A model generated the notes under the pieces. That model worked only from the letters and a program-made list of their open reading frames with translations. It had not been told where the DNA came from and did not search any database. Source: Anniella stebbinsi (taxonomy: Eukaryota; Chordata; Lepidosauria; Squamata; Anniellidae). Taken from it: a stretch of 64,000 nucleotides of DNA. Numbering within the stretch: the first letter of the stretch is position 1; each line of letters begins with the position of its first letter. The DNA is taken from assembly GCA_029215795.1 (NCBI GenBank), contig JARDYH010000006.1, positions 27,233,501 to 27,297,500 on the forward strand, given 5' to 3'. Positions 33,690 to 43,558 of this stretch are shown one piece after another. A program made the translations under genes and the position numbers.

Positions 33690-35605
33690 TTCAATTCTCT
33701 TCCCCACCCTCGCTTCTCCCCAAAATAATGTACTGATAAGATTGGTGTAGTCTTGGCATTGATATAACTGAAGTCTAGACTGGGCAAGCGGTTTTTCTAT
33801 TTCATCCTGCAGGCCTTCAAAGACCTTTTGCCTTTTAGTACCCCCAAATCTGTTCTTTAAAAATAAATAAATAAATAAATAAATCTTTCTCCTACACCGT
33901 GATTTTGTATGGTGCTAAAGTTAAACCACATGAAAGTCCCAAGAAAACCTACACATGTGAATCCAAGTTTAACCAAGGAATGGTGAGGAGGAGGGGCGGG
34001 GAAAGAAAGAGCTCAAATGTTTATGATGTGAACTTTATTGGAACATTCCCTTCATGTCCCTACATTCAGAAGAGAGTCTGGATTCAGTTACAGCCGTGCT
34101 GACTCCCACACATCTGCTTTCCTATTGTTAGAATTACCTTTCCCTTACTAGATACCTTTAAAAAAACACATTAAAGATCACCTTTAGATACATGATGTTG
34201 GAGATCAAACGCTTGGGCTTCAGATGTTCCAGCAGAGATACATGACGAGATGTATCTGTTATGCTTTGAAGCTGCTTCAATGCCTCTCCTCATCTGATTT
34301 TGTTTGAAAACTAGCAATACCATATAATTATTTTGTTTTCTCATATCTGCCACATAGGGCTATATCTAGGAGCTTAGGTTTTCCTATAAAATTAGACCAT
34401 TGCAGCAGCATCGTAGGTGTATTAAGCATTGCTGAGGCAAATATTTGATGCATCCTGTCCTGCAGAAAATATATTCAGATTGCTATGTGCTTGGGTGTAC
34501 GTCTACATAGGCTTATAAGTCTGCAAGTCATTTCCTACTTAGACTTAGAGAGGCACAGTGTAAGTTCCCTAGCAACATTTTTACAAACATCCAAATAAAC
34601 CTTGATTCTGCAAGGTTCAAATTTACTGCATAAGCTATTTTGCAGGCTGTACAATGGAAAGCAGCAGATGTCCGAACCTGAAAGACACTAAACTGCTTAC
34701 AGTGAAGAGCTGAGCATCTAAGGCTCCAAACAATGGTAGTGATGATGCCTCATGCACACAAACAGATACAGAGTGTTGGTTTTAAATGCACCAGAGTGAA
34801 GTATTTGAATCTAACAACTGGACAATCCAATCTAGAGGATCTGTAACTGCTGGCCAGGAGGTGATGGTTGTAGTTCTTGCCAGAAATTTCCTCTGGTAGT
34901 TCTTCTCTCTTGCCAATCCCCCCTTCCATTTCAATGAAGAGTAAATTATCCATACCAGTCCCAAGTTGGGATAAGTAATGGGCCTGATCCAGGGGCCTCT
35001 TGAGTGAACAAAAGGGTTTTGGATTCAGTGGATGACAGACACCATTTAGGGCCTTACTGCCAGATCTATGCCCAGAAAGCTTTTCACGGGCAGACCCCCA
35101 CCAACAGCCCTCCTTTCCACTAGTAGAGGGGAAAGCAACAAAATTAATGAACATAAAAAAATTAATTCCAAATATGTGGCTCAAACCAGCTAAAGGGATG
35201 AGATCCCATTGACTTCAATGGGAGGGCTAAAGCACATCCTTTCAACTCTCCTATTGAAATCAGTAGGACTTTAAAATGTGTACTTCTTTAATTTCAAGGA
35301 GCACGGATGGTTTTCTATAAAAGCAACACTAATATCCTATAACAGTTACTCTTTCTAATGGCAAACTCAGATAATGAGTGCCAACAGGATTGTAGCCAAA
35401 ATGGAGCCACTTGGGAAACAAGGAAGCATCAGCCTGGTTGGGGGAACTCCTTCAATAACAAAACCCTAAGGGGGCAACTCCTCACCCCTGCTGCAAGAAT
35501 ATTCCAATGAGAGCAAAAGTAGCCATGGAATCTGCAGCCATAGTTAGAAGAGAAAAACAGAACATGGGGGGGGGGGGGAGAGAATGGAATGCTCTGCTTA
35601 GACTA
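33690..35605. other. non-coding stretch, no gene recognised
   Basis: Contains an ATAA tract at 33859-33881 and a G run at 35566-35578. 35196-35275 has the 'cccattgacttcaatgggag' type palindrome. No gene recognised. Confidence 0.35.
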
Positions 35606-35607
35606 TA

Positions 35608-35922
35608 GGCTGACCATCTGAAAAGGAGGACAGGGCTCATGTAACTTTAACAGTTGTAGAGAAAAGGGAATTTCAGCCAGTGTCATTTGTATGCAATTAG
35701 TTCCTGGTGAAATTCCCTCTTCATCACAACAGTTAAAGTTGCAGGGCCCTGCCTTCTTTCGTATATGATCACTCTAGTATAGTGCCTGCCACTTTAACTG
35801 TTGTGATGATGAGGGAATTTCACCAGGAACTAATTGCATACAAACGACACTGGCTGAAATTCCCTTTTCTCTACAACTGTTAAAGTTACATGAACCCTGT
35901 CCTCCTTTTCAGATGGTCAGCC
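35608..35922. mobile_element. P copy 2: 315-bp palindromic MITE
   Basis: Ends GGCTGACCATCTGAAAAGG and its complement; TA on both sides (35606-35607, 35923-35924). Same nested palindrome as copies 1 and 3, with the same central 'atatgatcactctag'. Confidence 0.88.
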
Positions 35923-36061
35923 TATGCTTAGAGAGAGTGGCTAGCTGGAATCCTGAAGAGGTAAACTTCTTTTAGGAAGGATGCGCTGCAATATTGTGCT
36001 GCATGATCCCACTTACACACTTTTAATGTCGGAAAGTACTGACCTCACAGTCTATTTTGAG

Positions 36062-36238
36062 ATATGATGCTGCCTTATACTGAGTCAGCCCATTGCTCGA
36101 TCTAGGTAAGTCTAATCTACTTTGGTCAGGCAGAGAAGTCCCGCTACCTGAAACCTTTTTAATCAGGAAGCCAGCGGTTAGATCCAGGGCCTTCGGCATT
36201 CACAGTCTGTGCTCCACCACTAACTAAGCTATACCCCT
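36062..36238 (-). mobile_element. tRNA-derived SINE, minus strand, diverged
   Basis: 'gctgccttatactgagtcagcccattgctcgatctagg' is the tail complement. 'gccagcggttagatccagggcc ... gctccaccactaactaagctatacccc' is the complement of the B- and A-box segment. Confidence 0.75.
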
Positions 36239-36239
36239 T

Positions 36240-37205
36240 TTCTTGATGTTACAAATAGTAAAAGCCACAATCCAGCTGCAGAAAAGCTAACATACACTCA
36301 AATCTCTACTACTGAGCTCAATGGAGGCATAGAAGTGAAAGATGCCCGAAGTAAAAGGGATCGCAATGTTCTTTGTGAAACCCATACAAAGCTTATTTTT
36401 AACAGCTGCTGCTTTGACTTGGCTATAAATAAGTGGTGGGTTGCATTTTGCATGTATCCTTCTTTTACTAATAAGAAATGCAACCAACTCTGTACCAGAT
36501 GCAGAACTTCTTTCATCCCGAGCACATTTTTACGTGTTGCTATAGTGCTTGGATTTGATTCTTTTTTTGTGTTTTAAATCATCATATTTCCGTGGAAAGA
36601 TACTATGATCCAATGTTATGGAATTCCTCCCACACTTCCTTCCTTTAGCCAGCAGTAGCAACAGAGGGAACAAACTGTGCGCCACTGTAAATCAGTTCTT
36701 CAATATGATTTGTTTCAGCTTTCAATTTTGGCCTCCATGTCCTCATGCCTCTCTGATGTTCCCTACGCCTGGAACATCAATTCGCCTCGTCTCAATTTGG
36801 TGTGTCACTTTCCTTGTTTAAGTCTCTTCTCAAGGCCTAGTTCTTTAGCAAAGCCTTTAGGTTCACAGACTACTTGCTTTTTAAAAATAATGGTGGTGGC
36901 AGAGGTTTGGATGGATGCTACCAAGGCTGGATTGCTGAGGTTACACAGACATCAACAGTGTCAACAACACCCTGTATGCCAATAGCAGTACAATCAAAAT
37001 GACAACAGGGGAAACACAAGAATGCAATAGTTTGAAAAAGCAGGATCTGGACTCTCAGGAATAAATGAGTGAGCAAATTATGTTAGTTGGCGAAAATGGC
37101 CAATACAAAAGAACCCAAGAACTTGGTAAGGTTGTCAGGGGTTAGATAAAATTGCTTGGCAAGCTGTATTTGGCTCACTGAATACCAGTTTGCCATCCAT
37201 GTTTG
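36240..37205. other. non-coding stretch, no gene recognised
   Basis: No gene recognised. Weak LINE-like words lie near 36800-36850. Confidence 0.3.
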
Positions 37206-37209
37206 GTAT

Positions 37210-38080
37210 TACATTTTAGAACAGGGGTGCTAAACCTCAGGCCTGAGGGTCAAATCCAGCCCACCTGGGGCCCATAGCCAGCCCTTCGGGGTTTGCCAGA
37301 TGGTCACACACCCTTCCCCGGACCACCAATCATTTGGTGGTTCCCCAGCTTTTGTGTCCTCATTCCAAAATGTTGAAATGCTTCTCCTAAGGATTAGGCC
37401 GTTTCTACAAGGGCCATTTTCTGTGGGATAGCCCCTGGGTCATCCCTGTTAGTCCAAATGACGCACAGGGAGTCCCGGGGCAGGGGGGGATGGGCACAGG
37501 TTTTCCCCGGGATATGGGAACCCAGGGGAAACCTGAATCTTCCCGTGGTCCTGAGAACGCCCCAAGGCCGTGGGAGATGTGGCTGCCTGTCCTGGCTGCT
37601 GCTGCGCTTACTTGCAAATAAGTGCAGCAGCAGAAATGGGCACGGAGCCGCATCACGCGGCTCTGCGCCCATCAGGGGAGGGGGGAGCAAGTTCGCCATC
37701 CTCAGGATTGCAGGGGGGAGGGCCCCCGATTTCATGCACAATTTTTTTTAGCTTACCTTCAGCGATGGAGCGCAAGAGCACTCTTCCCAAGAGTCTGAAA
37801 AAATAAATGTTGGCCGCGATGGCCTGGGAGGAAGCCGGGACGTTGCACCCATGATGTGGATTCAAACGACAATCCCGGAAGCGGGTACTTCCGGGATTGC
37901 CCTCCCTCCCTCTACACCCATGTGGTGTAGAAACGACCTTAGTTATTGGCAGTAAGAGCTTTAAGTTAAACTAGGGTGGTGTTTATGGTTCATGTGGTCC
38001 TGCCCACCACTGGAAAGTGGCCTCAGAGAGCTTTTCCAAAATGGAATTCAGCTCTTTGGCCCAAAGAGATTATGCACTCA
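37210..38080. repeat. interspersed repeat R, copy B (interrupted by F1-like copy 5)
   Basis: 37230-37396 and 37939-38080 align with 7180-7360 and 8003-8080. When the insertion and one TTA are removed, the sequence reads 'cctaaggattagttattggcagtaagag', matching copy A 'cctaaagcttagttactggtagtaagag' (7336-7363). Confidence 0.7.
37397..37938. mobile_element. F1-related copy 5: non-autonomous DNA transposon, 542 bp
   Basis: Ends GGCCGTTTCTACAAGGG and, inverted, GGTCGTTTCTACACC. TTA is duplicated at 37394-37396 and 37939-37941, supported by the empty site in repeat R copy A. The ends match F1 (GGCTGCCTCTACAAG) at most positions. The interior is GC-rich (37440-37700, 37840-37900) and unlike that of copies 1 and 2. 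No transposase. TTA with GG-starting ends is the PIF/Harbinger pattern. Confidence 0.8.
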
Positions 38081-38145
38081 TTTTAGAAGGATAAATTCGG
38101 ACAAAACCCCAGATGGGTCTCAGCTCCCAAATTCCATCTTTTAGA

Positions 38146-38345
38146 GAGCTCCATCACACCAGCGATTTCGTGCACTCTCGCCATGTCTGGTGTGCGGATT
38201 TGCACATGACATTGTTCCTGTCCTGCTGTCGCCCCGCCTCTTCCCCAGCCTTTCCTAGAACACTTAAAGTCTGGATTATTTTTCCTAAGCGCATTCAATG
38301 CACCCTAAGCCTCCATGCAGTTTTAAAGGAACTGGGGGCTTGAAT
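38146..38345 (+). mobile_element. family G copy (GAGCTCCATCACACC type)
   Basis: Starts GAGCTCCATCACACCAGCG. Contains 'gtgcactctcgccatg', 'ctgtcctgctgtcgccccgcctcttccccagcc' and 'gtctggattatttttcctaagcgcattcaatgcaccct'. All of these recur in order in the minus-strand copy ending at 51570. Right end not defined; it may extend to about 38580. Non-coding. Confidence 0.65.
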
Positions 38346-38349
38346 GGAT

Positions 38350-38960
38350 TACATCAGGTCCTGGCAGGGAAAAGCGATCTCTTCCAGCAGCCGGCTCCAA
38401 GGCTCAGTATAAAACCCCAACCTTGCATCCCAGGTTCGAAAGCCTTTTTTAAAATCATACAATGCCCAAATCTCTGCAGAGACAGGCTTGTACTCCCTCA
38501 ATGCCCCGAAAGAGCCAGACTAAAGGGTCGTTCCATTTTTGCCTGGCAGGAAGGCGGTCTGGTTGAAGTGCTCATCTGACAGGACCTGACTGGAGGGAGA
38601 AAGAGAAATGGAGGGGTGGAGTGGAGCGGAAGAGCTAATGAGCGTAGGAGTGAAAGAGCAGCTATTCAGGTGAAAGAGATCATAAGCTCGATGTGCTTCT
38701 GCCTCAGAGGTAAAAAAAAATGAGGAGGTAAACCGGGTGTGTGTGTGTGAAATTAGGTGTGATGAAGATCAGAGTCTCTTCATGTGTCTATCTGGCAGAA
38801 ACTGAGCCAACATGTTTCTTTTAACAAGCTACTTTAAATTAACATGAGTTTATATATCTTCCTGCTGAGTTCATCTCTAAACACCAGCCTGAAACTGAAA
38901 AATGATCAACAGAGGTTGCCCTACACAGTTACGCACTCCCTCCGCAGCATCAGACATTGG
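38350..38960. other. non-coding stretch, no gene recognised
   Basis: No gene recognised. A short GT tract is present at 38740-38749. Confidence 0.35.
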
Positions 38961-38969
38961 CCACTGTTG

Positions 38970-39176
38970 AAAACATAGGAACATAGGAAGCTGTCTCATA
39001 CGGAGTCAGACCCTTAGTCCATCTAGGACAGTATTGTTGATACTGACTGGCAGCAACTTTTCAGGATTTCAGACAAGATTCCTTTCCTTGCCCTACCTGG
39101 AGAAACCAGAGATCGAACTTGGGACCTCCTGCATGCAAAGCATATGCTCTATCACACTGGGCTATGGCCCCTCTCC
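38970..39176 (-). mobile_element. tRNA-derived SINE, minus strand
   Basis: Well preserved: 'acataggaagctgtctcatacggagtcagacccttagtccatctag' (tail), 'ctgactggcagcaacttttcagg', 'ctacctggagaaaccagagatcgaacttgggacctcctgcatgcaaagcatatgctctatcacactgggctatggcccctc' (B to A box complement). Confidence 0.85.
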
Positions 39177-39920
39177 TAACAGATGACAGGCCAGTCAGTA
39201 TGGGGAGTTTTATTAATTTACTATGGGGAGGTAAATCTTGCTGAGTTAAATGAAAGCTACTTCCTAGTAAATATGCTTAGGATTCCAACCCAAGGCTTGT
39301 TTGTTTATATATTGAAATCTTTTTAATAATATTTTCAGAGCAAAAGCCCTCAGAAAGGATAACACCTAGTCCCACTACCAATGCTGTACTGAATATTCTC
39401 TAGATTTGAATTTTTACATGAAAAATGGAATTCGGAAGTCAAAGAGTTTCTGAATCCCTCCCCCAATCTTACCCTCTTTAATGTCAATTCACTAATATCA
39501 ATTTCAGAGCCCTGATCAGCTGCTGTTATAACTCCAATTGTCTTTAAGTTGGCCTTCTTCTTCCTATATTTATTTTATATTTAGTACATCTTAGACCTCA
39601 AGGTGGGGTTTCCAGGTAGTCTACATGACATCACTGAGGGCAAATGAAGCTATTTTGAGTGAAGGCACTGCCCATGACTTTCATTTGCCCTCAATGACAT
39701 AATAATGTAGCCAAATGTGACTGTCTACGAAGGCCAACTTATCTTAAAAAATAGCCCCACTACATTAGGGGAAGGCTGAAATCAGATTTTAAAAGCAACC
39801 ATAGAGAACAGCAGGGACAACATGTGTCAGGCCATTGGGGTGGGCTGAGGGGAATATTGACCACAGGATAGGTAAATGGCATTTTAATGAGACTTAAAGA
39901 GTAGTTTGTTGTGATTTGAG
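39177..39920. other. non-coding stretch, no gene recognised
   Basis: No gene recognised. Short inverted matches of 'tgccctcaatgacat' type lie around 39630-39710. Confidence 0.35.
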
Positions 39921-39924
39921 AGCT

Positions 39925-40435
39925 GGGTTATTCCACTGACAAAGGATGTGAGCCAGAAGTCCCTGGTTCAAATAGCGACCTCGTGCCTCAACTATGAACG
40001 GACTAGGCTAGGCTGACCATATGAAAAGGAGGACAGGGTTCATGTAACTTTAACAGTTGTAGAGAAAAGGGAATTTCAGCCAGTGTCGTTTGTATGCAAT
40101 TAGTTCCAGGTAAAATCCCCTCTTCATCACAACAGTTAAAGCTGCAGGGGCCCTGCCTTCTTCTGTATATGGTCACTCTAGTATAGTGCCTGCAACTTTA
40201 ACTGTTGTGATGAAGAGGGAATTTCACCAGGAACTAATTGCATACAAATGATACTGGCTGAAATTCCCTTTTCTCTACAACTGTTAAAGTTACATGAGCC
40301 CTGTCCTCCTTTTCATATGGTCACCCTAGACTAGGCCAACATCTATAAGATCAGCTCCCTGTCTGTAAAACTGGGATTCTGATCGCCACCTACCTTACAA
40401 GGCTATTGTAAGGATTGATGAGAAAATGTATTGTC
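39925..40435 (+). mobile_element. MIR-like SINE interrupted by P copy 3
   Basis: The left half is 'gttattccactgacaaaggatgtgagccagaagtccctggttcaaatagcgacctcgtgcctcaac' (39928-39995). The right half is 'gatcagctccctgtctgtaaaactgggattctgatcgccacctaccttacaaggctattgtaaggattgatgagaaa' (40348-40430). This is the usual MIR order, split by the 316-bp palindrome. Confidence 0.7.
40011..40326. mobile_element. P copy 3: 316-bp palindromic MITE
   Basis: Ends GGCTGACCATATGAAAAGG and its complement CCTTTTCATATGGTCACCC; TA on both sides (40009-40010, 40327-40328). Same internal organisation as copies 1 and 2. Confidence 0.9.
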
Positions 40436-40439
40436 TATT

Positions 40440-40605
40440 ACATCTGCATCTCACCTTTCCTCCAAGGAGCTCACAGCAGCATTTCCCAATTTATTCTCAC
40501 AACAATCCTGTTAGTTTGGGAGGTAAGTGAACTTCATGTCTGAGTGAGGATTTGAACTCTGATCTCTCCAGTTCTAGATAGCACTCTAATCCTCTGAATG
40601 TTAGG
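40440..40605 (-). mobile_element. MIR-like/LINE-tail repeat, minus strand
   Basis: 'catctcacctttcctccaaggagctcacagcagc', then 'ctcacaacaatcctgttagtttgggaggtaagtgaac' and 'gaggatttgaactctgatctctcc', has the same order as 24835-24995. Confidence 0.55.
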
Positions 40606-40609
40606 CATT

Positions 40610-41245
40610 GTTGATGTTGTTGTTGTTGACTGAAGGAAGCTTGCACAATTGCATGCTGCTATTCAGCCCAGAATTTTCATAGGTTGTTGCAGATGAAAAA
40701 GTGGGAAAGGCTAACAGAAGCAAATTAAAATGTCAGAAAGCATTAATTTTACATATTAGAGCAGCAAGTAATTACTTTTTTAACCACTCGATCTTCAGTT
40801 CTCACTGCTCTAAGCCAATTTCATTCCTCCATGATTATTGCCAGAAAAGATAAATTTAGCATCCTTTTCATGTCTAGTTACAAAAACCTGTACTATAATC
40901 TGTCAACTAGTCAGTTTATTAGAAGATAAGTGCATTTTTCTCTCGTAGTCAAACAATATTCCCACTGAGCTACTGTTCCCAAATGCAAAAATGTTCTAAT
41001 TTTGTATGAAATAAATCACTCTTGTCTGCTCAATCTATTGGATTAAATTTACACAGCCAGCATTAAATGCTTCTCCTGAAAAATATGAAGTGACTTTCCA
41101 TTCTGAATGTGCATAATCTAAGGTACTTGAAATGAAATGTATAGAATTGTTATTGGATAAAGATGTGTCTGCAATCGTTTCCCACCCATCTGCATATGTT
41201 CCATGTCAGAGATGCAGCCTGGCCTCATTCAGGGTGGTACTCCCG
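40610..41245. other. repeat-free AT-rich stretch
   Basis: No transposon or coding signature. Unique-looking and a candidate conserved non-coding segment; untested. Confidence 0.3.
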
Positions 41246-41248
41246 AAC

Positions 41249-41285
<37 letters not shown>
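41249..41285. repeat. (AAT)n microsatellite at a LINE tail
   Basis: About twelve AAT units followed by 'cgatttatttcttacccgccgctccgtctagatcgaggcgggtaa', the complement of a LINE tail with a 'cccgcc ... ggcggg' hairpin. Confidence 0.85.
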
Positions 41286-41288
<3 letters not shown>

Positions 41289-41405
41289 CGATTTATTTCT
41301 TACCCGCCGCTCCGTCTAGATCGAGGCGGGTAACATAAGGAGAACCCTGCTGGATTAGATAAAGGGTCCATCAAGCCCAGTGTCCTGTCACCAACAGAGG
41401 ACAGC
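41286..41405 (-). mobile_element. LINE tail joined to CR1-like end, minus strand
   Basis: 'acataaggagaaccctgctggattagataaagggtccatcaagcccagt' is the complement of the tail at 20570-20632. The preceding part is an L2-like tail. Confidence 0.55.
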
Positions 41406-41509
41406 TCAATACTTCTGGGAAACCCACAAACAGCATATAAAGGCTACATCTTTCCCTCGTTTGTCTACAAAATTCTGGGGGCAACACCTCTGAACATAAA
41501 CAGTCTTCC

Positions 41510-41640
41510 CTGACCTGGTACCCTCCAGATACTTTAGACTACAACTCTCAGCTTTCCTGGCCATAGGCCACACTGGCTGGGGCTCAAGGGAGTTGAAGTC
41601 CAAAGCAATGTTATTGGGGATGGCTGATATACTGTGTGGG
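41510..41640. repeat. palindromic interspersed repeat (same type as 3692-3812)
   Basis: 'ctccagatactttagactacaactctcagc' and 'gggagttgaagtccaaagcaatg' are inverted around a 'ggccataggccacactggctgggg' core. Confidence 0.6.
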
Positions 41641-42057
41641 TCCATTTCTGGACTTATTTCAGGAAGACCATTCTAACTACCCTGCAATATTTCATGAAAT
41701 GTCTGGTTCTGGACAGATTGAACAAACAATATTGGTTACTGTATGGTTTCTGCTTAAAACAGCAGTAGGCATACTTACTTATGACGCGCCCTGCTTGCAG
41801 GTAGGTACTTTAGGCTGAGGCTTGAATGTCATAAACTACTTGCAAGTAAATAGCCCAGCTTGACTTATCAAGTTGTAGGATAGTGTACCTCCCCTATAGG
41901 CAGATTTATTCACAAGGAAGTGCCCGGCAAGCTACTTGAAACAGCAGGCTGATTATGAACTTATCCACCACCTAAAATAACATTTCCTGGTGCCTACCCA
42001 TGAGTATTTCTGTCCTGAACTTTGTACAGGTGGACAGCAAACACATAAACAGCAGCC

Positions 42058-42138
42058 CAGGATTCCTGCATTGAGCAGGGGGGTTGGACTCGATGGCCTT
42101 AGAGGCCCCTTCCAATTCTACCATTCTATGATTCTATT
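42058..42138 (+). mobile_element. CR1 LINE 3' terminus
   Basis: 'tgcattgagcaggggggttggactcgatggccttagaggccccttccaattctaccattctatgattctatt' is the classic CR1 end with ATTCTATGATTCTAT octamers. Confidence 0.9.
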
Positions 42139-43136
42139 AAATGGATAGTACCAGCTCCAGGTTTTTGAGGGCAGTTGGGCAAGATACACTCATTGGTTCT
42201 CCTCCCTCAGCGAGTACATCTGCTTATTGACATTGTCACCAGTTACTATTGCTCCTCATTCTTATCTTTGTTACCACTTTCTTGCTTGACAGGCGAAGAG
42301 CTGGTGCACAAGTAGGCAGTGGCATCATTTACTTCTCCTTCTCACCATCACCATTCTCTGGGCCAGAGTGAGAGGCAGGTAAACAGGTGCGAGGCAACGG
42401 TAAAGAGAAGCAAATACAGGGTGCTCTGAATAGTGTGGGCTCTCAGCAGGTGCCTGGCCATGCCTCCCGTTGATGTCAGCCCAGGAAATGCATTCTCTTT
42501 CTTTGCTACTCATCAGTAGATGATATCATTCCACAAAATGTGGTGGTGTGTGGTAACAAATGTCTTTTCAAAAGGTTTATACATATTCCTGGCTGGAGGA
42601 CAGGTTTATCAGCAGCTGTTAGCTATGAAAACTAAAAAGAAAAAAAGAAAAAAAAGGGGGGGTGTTCTGAATTCCAGATGCTGGTTAGTGGAGCATCTGG
42701 CTTGGAAACAGAATGCTGGACCAGGTGTACGTTGGTCTGAATTAGCAAAGAATATCCTAGAAAAATTAGATACAAAAAGGAAAGAAATCAAATTAAGTAT
42801 TAATGTTTCACATATGTTAAACCAGGAGGAGGAAGACAATGACCACACCTCATATAAGTTACACATCGATATTCAGGAATGAAAACCTGGATTCAAATTG
42901 GATACAGAAATTGTGTTCTTCTCAGACATCAGCTGACAAACTTTAACTGCTATTAACAGTTACAGCTCTTTTCTCTGACAAAACACCTTCCCGAACTACA
43001 ATACTCTGGATTCTCTAACTGGAAAAAAATCATAATTGTTTGCAACTAGTATACATTTTTAGTGTAGATATGCCAGATGTTTGTTCCTCATTACTATCAG
43101 TGTTACTAAAGAAATAGTGATCTGGAGGTTATTAAA
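42139..43136. other. non-coding stretch, no gene recognised
   Basis: A 120-codon frame at 42520-42882 starts near an A/G-rich run and has no domain; treated as chance. 42960-43080 resembles a diverged palindromic repeat arm. Confidence 0.35.
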
Positions 43137-43340
43137 AGAAAGGTTGCCTACCTGTAACTGTAGTTCTTCGAGTGGGCATCTGTGCAGTCACACTCATGGG
43201 GCTCTACGCCGGCGCGGAGCCTCGATCGGAACTTCCAATAGCTAAGGAATTTTGGGGGGGCGGGAACCCCTCCCCCACCGTCACACCACACATGTCCATA
43301 TAGCGTTCCTGCCCTATCCCTCAGTTCCTCGAACCCGACG
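43137..43340. repeat. DIRS left terminal region (inverted repeat)
   Basis: 43160-43340 is inverted relative to 48545-48708. The outermost 43137-43188 ('aaaggttgcctacctgtaactgtagttcttcgag...tctgtgcag') has no partner at the right end but is complementary to 43428-43478 in the internal region. Confidence 0.88.
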
Positions 43341-43427
43341 TACGATCTCGACTAAGGGATAGAACTCGCTCGGTATCGGTATCGATGACATTGACACCAA
43401 GAGGGGACGGTGGGAGGGTAGTGTGGC

Positions 43428-43520
43428 TGCACAGATGACCACTCAAAGAACTACAGTTACAGGTAGGCAACCTGTCTTTCTTCTTCATGGTCTCTGTGCA
43501 TCACACTCATGGGGCAATTA
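43428..43520. repeat. DIRS internal complementary region
   Basis: 43428-43475 is the complement of the left end (CTGTAACTGTAGTTC inverted). 43476-43516 ('ttcttcttcatggtctctgtgcatcacactcatgggg') is the complement of the right end 48672-48708. The two end-complements abut, as in DIRS-1, where this region serves to join the ends into a circle during replication. Confidence 0.85.
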
Positions 43521-43558
43521 GCAAGCAAGCTGACTTACAGGAGGTGGGTAAGGTGTCA

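Noticed and set aside
34750..35184. 144-codon minus-strand frame
   Set aside because: No domain, and its composition looks like translated non-coding sequence.
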